Shown one piece after another: positions 54,753 through 64,000 of a DNA stretch of 64,000 nucleotides. This stretch comes from Onchidella celtica (lineage: Eukaryota > Mollusca > Gastropoda > Systellommatophora > Onchidiidae), in the NCBI GenBank assembly GCA_963931925.1, contig OZ007582.1, positions 23,397,224-23,461,223 on the forward strand. The letters are read 5' to 3'. A model generated the notes under the pieces. It saw only the letters and a list, made by a program, of their open reading frames with translations. It had not been told where the DNA came from and searched no databases. Numbering within the stretch: the first letter of the stretch is position 1; each line of letters opens with the position of its first letter. Made by a program: the position numbers and the translations under genes.

Positions 54753-56086
54753 AATAAGGGGGGGGGAGGGTAGGTAAGAATTGCATGCACGAATGACGGA
54801 CGGATTTGATCCAAACTTAAAACAACAACAACAAAAAGCAACAAAAACATTGACATAAACCGTTTACCCCTGAGTTTACTGACGCCACTTTAGCATTGCA
54901 GAAAATCTGGCATGAAAGTGGTGCAAGTACAGCTATCAAAGAGGCAAAGGTTTGCAGACACGTTGAAAAATGATATATATTTTTTAATTATTATAATATC
55001 TCCCCTCCTCTACTGCGCACACCCCTTGTTCGGCTAGTTTGATATTATGACCAGATCGAAATGGCAAGAGTTTACCATTTCTTCTAGCGGAAACATTTTA
55101 CTTACCTTTCAGAATCTTATCTATTATTATTATTATTATCATCATTGTCATTATTTTATTTCAAATCTGATCATCGAAAAAGTAGAGCTGAACATCAAAC
55201 ACGATAAGAAGGCGTGATGAATTCAATTAAAAACAAAACAAAAAAGGCTCCCAATCAACAAAAACTAACTCGTGTTGGAAGAAAATATACCCTTTCCTTG
55301 ATGATACTCTGGTTAAACCCTGATTCATAACACCACAAACTGCAGTGATTTGGTGCAGTATTGTACATTTTATTATCCTCATTCGTTTGTACCCAGACTG
55401 AGAAAACAACTTTTATGCCATCAACAGTTGTACTTGCTCCACTTTCATGCCAGGTTTCCTGCAAGCTGAGGTGGCGTCAGTAAACTCAGGGGTACAAGTT
55501 TTACGTCAGTGTTTTTTATTTATGAAGTGTGGGGCAAACCCATCGGTCATTCCTGCATGGAATTCTTACCTCCCCTCTCCTTATTTCTTCGCACACACAC
55601 ACACATACACACACACATATAGGCCGACACGCACACACTTGAACTCCGCAATAAAAAAAGCCCCTAGTTCGGTGCAAAATCCCTCTCAGTATGCAAACTA
55701 AAAGAGGACACCACATTAAATAGTCCGAGTTCATCGTAGCAAAAATAGGAATAAAATATCAGAATATAAAAACATGTCCTACATTACAAAATGGAGCCAG
55801 TCGGAAGCACATAATAGTAATACAATTGTCAACTTCAATACGACAAAACCATTATGAATTGTCAAGACCAAGAATGTTCCAAATGGCACATTCAATTGAT
55901 TCGACGTTAGGTTAGTCTGACACTGTTGTAAGGATCACAGAACATGCCTGAATGACTGCGCTGCGGGTTCTGCAATAACTTTGAATAGCAATAATAAACC
56001 TGTAATTTATAAAGATGTCATGTGACTTCCAAAGACACCAGTGACGAGGATAGTGTTTCAAGTTGATGTAGGGGTTGCCAGTTCGA

Positions 56087-56339
56087 TTGAAAATGAACAC
56101 GACTTAGGCGAATGTGTTTTAACAAGAAGAGTAAACACTGGGTGTGTAGCGTTATATTTATACATCTATACGGGAGGAGAAGCTATCAAAAGGCAGGTGA
56201 TATTACAGCTGACTCCAAATAGACGGTACAAAGAGAGATGGTTGATGGCTAGCTGGCTCCCGGGTGTCACTCCACCAAGAAGTTCGTGACATCTCTCAGA
56301 CAGATCGGCCGGTGTGACCAAGAATTTGGTCCCCCGTAG
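56087..56339. other. Intergenic, no gene seen
   Basis: An open frame spanning the inverted-repeat edge is not supported by any motif. Confidence 0.4.
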
Positions 56340-56760
56340 TGGACGTTCCCGCGGAACAAACAATTCTTCGGACTAAAAGGTCACCCGGAACAAATACTTC
56401 ATAGTGAAAGTTCCCCCTATATTTTGCCAGAATTGAAAGGTTTCGAGAAATTTAACATTTAATCTTGAAAACCTAATGAAATGCTACTAAACACACCTTC
56501 GAATCTGGTTTCTGTATCAAAAGCGATTTTCGAGCAATTGTTTGAAAATGGGTTTTTTTGGGGGGGTGGGGGGGGGGGGGGGGAGTTGGCGTTGTACTTC
56601 GTCCGAGGGAACGTTTACTATGAAGTAACGTTCTGGGGACCAAATACTTCATAACAATTTAAACCCCCTCCACCCCGACCAGATACTATGAAGTAAACGT
56701 CCCCCCCACCCCCACGGACCTTTTACTTCATAGTTCACCTTCCTCCTAGAATAGATACTT
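56340..56760. repeat. TACTTCATA-motif repeat cluster 1
   Basis: Variants of (G)GAACAAATACTTCATA or its reverse TATGAAGTA occur near 56392, 56615, 56645, 56690 and 56730, each beside a run of G or C. Alternating orientations give imperfect hairpins. Confidence 0.65.
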
Positions 56761-58259
56761 GAAAAACTGATAAAAGATTTAAACCAAACTTAGAGAGAAA
56801 TAAGGCTCATCACAAGGGCAAGAGAAAACCATTCCAATAAGACTGCTGACAGCATAGACTTCTATGAAATAACACAATAATGACAACAACAACATCAATA
56901 ACAATACTAACATATCATGCATTTAACATGAATAGTTTTTTATCCACAGATTTAACACAATACATTATTTCTTCGCCGCTCTCCTTTTGTGGCTGTGGAA
57001 GTTGGCATGCTGCTGCTTAAGCTTGGTTTTTGTTGTACTTTATACATGGGTGGTCGTCAGGAATATGGGAGCCCTTTGTTGTTTAGTCTCTCATGGGGAA
57101 ACACACGAAGATAAGAAATTTAACATTATGCGTCGTTTTGTTATGATTGTTGTTGCTGGTTTTTCTTTCTTTTCTCGTTTTCTTTCTTTCCCCTTCTTTC
57201 TGTCTTCCTTTCTTTTTCCTCATTGTTGTTCTAATCTAAATATAATTATATTTAGGAGTATTTACATTGCCGTTGTTGTGTTAAGTTTACATTTAATTTC
57301 TTTTGAATTGTCTTTCTTTTCGTATTATGTACATGTTTATTTGTGGGTTTTAATGTACTATTCACCTACAATTCTCGTGTGTGTGTTAATGTTTGTGTGT
57401 TAGTGTGTGTGTGTGTGTAGGGGCGCGCACTTGTGTGTGTATTTGTGAGTGTGTGTGCGTGAAAGTGTGTATATATAGTGTATGTGTGTGTGCCAACTGA
57501 CAAACAGACAGAAAGAAAGATATGAGTTTGTGGTTTCTTCTTTGAACATTGTTATGGTAGCATGTCACATTCGTGCATTTGCCATTGTGCTCTTGTGATG
57601 TATGAGTAATTTGTCAATTTTGGTTAGTCTACAGTCGGGGCTGGCAGATACTCCAGTCAGTCTGCATCACAGCTCGACAATGTTTCGATGTGGGGATTTT
57701 GTAAGTGATGTTACCCAACTACATTTTAGTGTCCCATTGTCTTTGAGGAGGGGTGTGGTGATGCCAACAGACAGTATGTCCAAAAGTATACGTTTACGTC
57801 CATAAATTCTGTCGCCGCAATTATTTGGTATCCTAGATGGCATCTCAGTTGATTTGTCCTGAGATACTTATCTGTAGTATGTCCATTTATTTTTGCTTCT
57901 TGATGTGGATCATGAACTGACAAATAAGGGCGACTGATTTCTTTTACTTGCATTGCTCCTCGATACGGTTATTATGAGCAAGATGGCTCGGAGGTGGCAG
58001 TTCCCGTTAGGTGTCAGAGGAGAGGAGAGCAGTAAGAAATTATCAGAGTTTTAGTGGTTAAGTTCTGTTTTATTTTAAAAATTGTGTTTTTCTGAGCAGA
58101 AAAACACTGACAATTGGTAGGCTAACAACTGACAAACATGAAAATATCGAAACCTAATTACAAACAATGGTAATGTTTTATTTACACACTTTAAAGGGTT
58201 AGTATTCACTGAGACAGAATGTGTTGCAACGTAAATTGTTACAAATTCTCGAAAATCTT
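56761..58259. other. Intergenic, no gene seen
   Basis: A hydrophobic frame at 56987-57403 comes from T-rich DNA. TG/CA runs near 57380-57500. No convincing gene. Confidence 0.45.
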
Positions 58260-58490
58260 CATTTTGGGCAAAACAGAGGGGGGACCTTTTACTATTGAGT
58301 ATTTGTTCGGGGGGAGGGGCAACTACTATATAGGCGTTGTTGGGGGTTGGGGGAGGGGGGAGGGGGGAGGGGGGACCATCTGCATTGGGGGAACAAATAC
58401 TTCACAACGGCAACAAAGAGTGAGCCACGAAGAATTTGTTCCAGGTTAACATCTACTATGGGGGACCAAATACTTCGTCACACAGGCACC
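58260..58490. repeat. TACTTCATA-motif repeat cluster 2
   Basis: GGGGGACC/AATACTTC variants near 58278, 58388 and 58460, each next to G runs, are related to cluster 1 two kilobases away. Confidence 0.55.
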
Positions 58491-60175
58491 ACTCGATACC
58501 TGGGTTTCTCAGTGAGATATTTTCAGGCTTGTATGTCACACCTGCACAGTCCTTTGCACCATTTGGTAAGGAAGGAACAAAATCGGTACTCTCTGTGCGG
58601 AACAATGGCAAGACAGGTATAATGTTTATCAAAGTATATTTTCACTATACAAGTATATGTCTTCCTCAGTATTATAATAGTATCAACTACTATGATACTA
58701 TTGTGCAGAAATATACATCTTATAATAATGAGAGCAGGGGGTAAACTGTCTGTGACGCCTATGCATTTCATGGGCCATTCAAGCTAGACACTTGAAAGTT
58801 TGCATACTACCGTTTTTGATACTGCCGAGTTGCATGGCTGGCTTACTTTTTGCGTTTGACCAAGTCTTATATTTTTTTGAAAACTGTGAAACGCCTTAGC
58901 GTTTAAACCCGGTCTAAATTCCTGGTGTAATTTTTATGATTGTTAGAGTGTTGCGTATCGGTGTAGCAATGGATACTCAGTATCGAGGGCTGTTATTTTG
59001 CGCAAACTTCTGCCTTACGTCTAAGCATTTATTTTCATGGCCTTTTTTTGAGACACTCACAATTTTGGTATTGTTGTTTATTCTGTCGAGCTGCATGGAT
59101 GCCGTAATGTATGTTTATATAATTGTTATGGATGGCGATTCCGCAACCTCTTTACTGGGAGCCAGCAAAACCGATACACAGTATCGAATATGCCATTTCC
59201 TTTGAGCGTGGCCTGCTTGAAAGTAAACAAGACGTGCTCAGCTTGATGCTGACAATGTTACACAGACAATGTTGTGTATACCCTGAAGGGGAGGTCCTCC
59301 GCCCGTACGCGCCAGTCAAGAAAACACACTAAAGAGGAGACTTTTGAGCGGGCTTATCAAAGGGTTGGGTTTAATATTTGTATGGGACAAAGAAAGAAAG
59401 AACGAAAGCGCGGGTTAGGGGAGGTCTTCATATTAATTATGTTTGTTTACCTTTTGGTAAGTGGCGCGGACGGGGGGAAGACCTTCCCCCTGAAGTTTTG
59501 CGACCATGATTGTCCGGTGAACGAATAGTTAAAAAAACAACTCAGCATTTGTCTAACCTGTCTTTGCAGTCTCTCAATCTTTTTTGTTTTGTTTGCCACT
59601 CACCGTTCGGAGAACGGGTGCATTTACTAGTGTAAATAATGACAGGTAATAACTGTGCTAAACAACGAAAATAAATTAGTGCAAGGACAACTTCAACATT
59701 TTGAACCAGAGAAAAATGATGAGAAAAGAACGAACAGTGGATTTGAAATCAGACGAAATCCCCTATCTCTGTCACTTCTTAATTCACCTAGAAGGTATCA
59801 TAGACGCAGTGAGCCTGGTGATTTCGCAATTCTCAGTCAGTTGTTTACAGTAATGTTCGGAAATTCTGAAAGCCCGCGTCTGTTTCAAGGTGTTGACATA
59901 CAGTAGGAACGTACTTTAGGAATCCTTCGTCAACAGGACCACCAAAGGTCAAGGTTGCCAGTGTCGTCACACGTCATTACATTCCTGATAAAACCTTGCC
60001 GATACTGAAAATGTCAATACGAAGGTTACATCAGGAAGGAAAATCTCTCTCTCACACACACGTATACACACACATGCACAAGTCATGCATATTATATACA
60101 GGAAATAAAAGCTAAAGAATGTTTCTCCCCTACCCTTTTAAACCCGTCCCTTTAGAGACAGTTTCTATGTGCTTG
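58491..60175. other. Intergenic, no gene seen
   Basis: Short frames only. Note the near-repeated GGTGTAGCAATGGATACTCA...AGTATCGA and ACCGATACACAGTATCGA words near 58960 and 59170. Confidence 0.4.
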
Positions 60176-60179
60176 GTGT

Positions 60180-61496
60180 ATAATAATAATAATAATAATA
60201 GTTCGTCCATCAGGTATGATGCTGACCTTAACAACACCAGAGGAATAAAGAACAGAAATTGTTGAGAATTTCAACACATGGACAATAAAGAGAACTAAAG
60301 GACACAGAGGACAGAATGGAAAGACTGTTCTTTCATGGCTTATGGCTTCTCATGTGACTGATAAGTCCTATTTTTGCCCTGCAGACCCTTCCGCATAAAT
60401 GACAAGAGTGCTCCGTTGGTTCAGTACCACTGGGCCTTTTCTTGCGCCGTTCTCTTTTTTTTGATAGCCTGCTGGACTCTGTCAGCTTCCCATGCTTTGC
60501 TGCCTCTGGTAAGGGCCGCCCTCCAATTTGCACGATCAAGCGAGAGCTTTTCCCACTCACTCACATCAATGGCAAAGGCCTTCAGTGATTGCTTGAGAGT
60601 GTCTTTGTAACGTCTCTTTGGGGCCCCAACATTCCTCGTTCCATTGGAGAGCTCAGAGAAGAAGATTTGCTTAGGGAGTCTGGAGTCGGGCATTCTGACA
60701 ACATGTCCTGCCCAACGTAGCTGAATTTTTTTCAGGTGGCAGAAGATGCTCAATTCCTTGGCACGATTGAGGACCTCAGTGTCTGGAATTTTATCCTGCC
60801 ATTTGATCCTTAGGATCTTTCTAAGGCAGGCCAGACGAAAATGATTTAGCTTTCTGGCATGCGATTGGTACACTGTCCAGGTTTCAGCCCCATAGAGTAG
60901 GGTGGGAAGGACCACAGCATTGTACACTTTCAGCTTAGTGTCTGTGCGAATGCCGGTAACATCCCACACTCTCTTTCGAAGCCTGCCAAATGCAGAGCTG
61001 GCTTTGCTGATTCTTGAGAGAATTTCAGTATCAACACGAGCCGCGGAAGACAGTGTACTGCCAAGATAGGTGAAGTTCTCCGACACCTTCAGAAGACTGT
61101 CATGGAATTTGATATTTGGGGTCACAGGATACTTGTCGTCTGGAGTAGGCTGATGGAGCACTTCCGTCTTCTTTGTGCTTATTGTGAGGCCAAAGTTGTC
61201 ACAGGCACTAGAGAACTTATCAACACAGTTTTGCATGCTATCCTCATCGTTTGCCAGAAGTGCACAATCATCAGCAAATAGTAGGTCACAGACTTGAGTA
61301 CTTTTGGTTTTGGTTTTTGCCTGAAGTCTCCTGAGGTTAAATAGACTGCCATCAGTTCGGTACTTGATGCTTACCCCTTGAGGAGGAGAGCTAAAGGCTT
61401 CTTGTAGCATTGCAGAGAACATGATGCTGAACAGAGTTGGGGCTAAGACACAACCCTGTTTTACCCCATTTGTGACAGCAAAGGGCTCTGGTACTC
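60180..61496 (-). pseudogene. 5'-truncated LINE, RT C-terminal half
   Basis: Coding runs from about 61494 downward: NGVKQGCVLAPTLFSI, FADDCALLAN, TKKTEVLHQPTP, TYLGSTLSS, YGAETWTVYQ, KIKWQDKIPDTEVL-type motifs, RWAGHVVRMP. After a frameshift near 60440 it ends in a C2H2-like CHLCGRVCRAKIGLISHMRS. The 3' terminus is a (TAA)n run near 60181-60200. The RT fingers, endonuclease and 5' UTR are missing; the break abuts the GATA array. The clade is not assigned, though the family is common in invertebrates and fish. Confidence 0.85.
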
Positions 61497-62512
<1,016 letters not shown>

Positions 62513-63190
62513 AGTTTGGGATTTTATGTTACAACGATATCGAACATTATAACGTATAATATCATTTATTCCTCACTCTTGAACCCGTTCATTTCAGCTA
62601 CACAAAAGAATCTAACATTCACCCAGGTAATATCTAGGATTACATAATTTGTCATTCCCAACCCAGGTTTTGTGAAGCAGAAACAGCGCTGTCATATTTA
62701 ACTGTTTTTAACACTTTATGCATAGGCACAAAACATTATTATTAGCCGTCACTCTTGGCTGAGTTAAACACAACGTTTTTTTTTTTTGCGTGCCAACTTT
62801 CTTCTTACACCTAGCCCAACTGCCACTCACCGCGTATCGGTTTCCATTTAACCTGCATTAACACAATAACATTCTTGTGTAAAGCTGGCGGTGATACGTG
62901 ATATGGTCATGAAGTTTGAATTCTTCTTAGGCCTTTGCCTTTAGCCTACTGTCGGTTTATGTTCTATTGCCGCATTCAAGAATCACTGGACTAGGATACA
63001 ACCAAATGTGGGGAAAATGCCCCCCCCCCCCCATATCTTCGCACCATAAGGACCTCTTTACACCTACAGACAAAACTGATAGCGTAAAGTTGGATAACTT
63101 CGCTGGGATCGTAAATTCGCCACCTGCACTACCTGAACACATTAATAGTGGAAAAACCCATTCTCCCCAGTCTCAGTCCAGTACAAGACT
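62513..63190. other. Intergenic, no gene seen
   Basis: Nothing recognised. A poly-C run lies near 63020. Confidence 0.4.
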
Positions 63191-63196
63191 CAGTCC

Positions 63197-63350
63197 ATGT
63201 CAAAATTGGACAAAAACAAAAAGTTGTATGTAGCGAAGCCCCGCGTGAGAAATAGTACCCAAACGATACAAAGCAAACTAAAGAGAAGACTTTCTTTTTG
63301 CCCAATTTTGACATTGCTTGTAGCCCTGCTGCGACCTACAGTTTTTCTGT
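63197..63350. repeat. Dispersed short repeat with inverted ends
   Basis: ATGTCAAAATTGGACAAAAA near 63198 is inverted as TTTTTGCCCAATTTTGACAT near 63295-63315. The adjacent GTAGCGAAGCCCCGCGTGAG and the reversed TGTAGGTCGCAGCAGGGC match pieces at 38555-38670 and 28855-28930. Confidence 0.6.
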
Positions 63351-64000
63351 GTTTTTTAAAAATAATATTTCGTCAAAGACTCAGTCCAGTATAAGATGTT
63401 TATTGTTATAAGTCTCGCGGTCTTTTTTTTCTGCAGCCAATCAGGGCATTTTCAGTCAGACGTCCCGCGAGTGTCGCGGTTACGAGTGCATGTCACTTCA
63501 CAGCTGTCTGCTGTCCCCGTCTTTGTCTGTCTTGCATTTGAACGTTCTGTGTTTTGTTCTTTTCTTGTTATTGCTCTCATTGCAAACATCTATTAACTTT
63601 TAAAGCAGCTTGTATTATGTCTATTTGAATCACTCAAAGAACTTAATCCTGCTACATTAGATAATTGTTTAACTGCATTTGATCTAAAATTATCTTCAAA
63701 TTTGTTTATTTAATGCTCGTTAGCCTAGTTGTGTAAATTCGCCAGCTTGAATTTTTTTATTGTTGTTTGAAGAGCTTTAGTTATTTTGAAACGGGTAAAA
63801 CCAGCAAAAAGGTCTGTAATAAATATTCCCGAGACGATTTAGAAAAAGCCACTCAGGCCTTTAAAGATGGCCAAGCCTATTCTAGTGCTGCAAAACCATT
63901 TAAAATACCCCGGGAAAACACTGGCCGATCACCTGCCTGGGCGCTGAAACATCTCCAGGAAGGCAGGCAGGGAGGGGTGTTACTCAAAGTCTCTACGTAC
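63351..64000. other. Intergenic, no gene seen
   Basis: Short frames without motifs; AT-rich. Confidence 0.4.

Larger units (their letters stand above)
51256..56086. repeat. Large inverted repeat with interrupted left arm
   Basis: Left-arm pieces 51256-51379, 52524-52725 and 54405-54925 align in order with the reverse complement of the right arm, 56086 back to 55439. Matches include GAAACACT..CCTC..CACT..GGTGTCT..GGAAGTCACATG, TGCCATTTGGAACAT..CTTGGTCTTGACAATTCA and GTGGCGTCAGTAAACTCAGG. The spacer is about 55.0-55.4 kb. The left arm is longer because of two insertions. It may be a foldback transposon or an inverted duplication. Confidence 0.75.

Noticed and set aside
56987-57403. Hydrophobic 138-residue frame resembling a membrane protein
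   Set aside because: T-rich low-complexity DNA; no conserved motif, no adjoining exons, runs into a TG repeat.

Overview
The window looks like nuclear DNA of an invertebrate animal, most likely a mollusc. It has split genes with GT..AG introns, low gene density, several non-LTR retrotransposon families, tRNA-derived SINEs, short inverted-repeat transposons, a 5 kb minisatellite and long microsatellites. There is no operon or ribosome-binding-site structure. The mollusc assignment is inference from repeat style; no diagnostic gene is present.

Layout. 0.1-1.1 kb: a 439-bp tandem repeat. 1.5-4.4 kb: a decayed, intron-containing transposase-like gene. 4.4-11.8 kb: intergenic DNA with an LTR-like block, tRNA-Asp-like SINE fragments and dispersed repeats. 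11.9-20.7 kb (+): a four-exon host gene encoding a 359-residue protein with two hotdog (thioesterase-like) domains. Its second intron is almost filled by a 20/40-bp minisatellite, itself interrupted by a small inverted-repeat element and a SINE. 21.6-28.5 kb: two CAGT-ended inverted-repeat elements, the second split by an RTE-type LINE with an exact 12-bp target-site duplication. 30.5-50.5 kb (-): a second host gene, reconstructed here from splice sites and phase. It has a signal-peptide exon, three intact exons each carrying the same four-cysteine domain (C-x15-C-x8-C-x33/34-C), short Pro/Thr/Ser linker exons, and a last exon with a GPI-anchor-like hydrophobic tail. Every internal exon is phase 1-1. 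Three further copies of the domain exon are decaying in place. Its introns hold polypyrimidine tracts, a SINE, a LINE remnant and a nearly intact RNase H-bearing LINE whose 3' tail is shared with the SINE.

51.2-56.1 kb: a large imperfect inverted repeat. Its left arm has taken two insertions, each flanked by a perfect 9-bp duplication, and the right arm preserves both empty sites. One insertion carries a restriction-like-endonuclease (RLE) ORF. The other carries a THAP-like half domain and a perfect 26-bp palindrome near its end. 56.3-58.5 kb: related TACTTCATA-motif repeats. 60.2-61.5 kb (-): a truncated LINE abutting a 1 kb GATA array. The last 1.5 kb has no gene, only a small dispersed repeat.

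The two host genes are independent. The most likely undescribed item is the four-cysteine GPI-anchored repeat protein. The best mechanistic material is the SINE/LINE tail sharing and the insertion/empty-site pair inside the inverted repeat.
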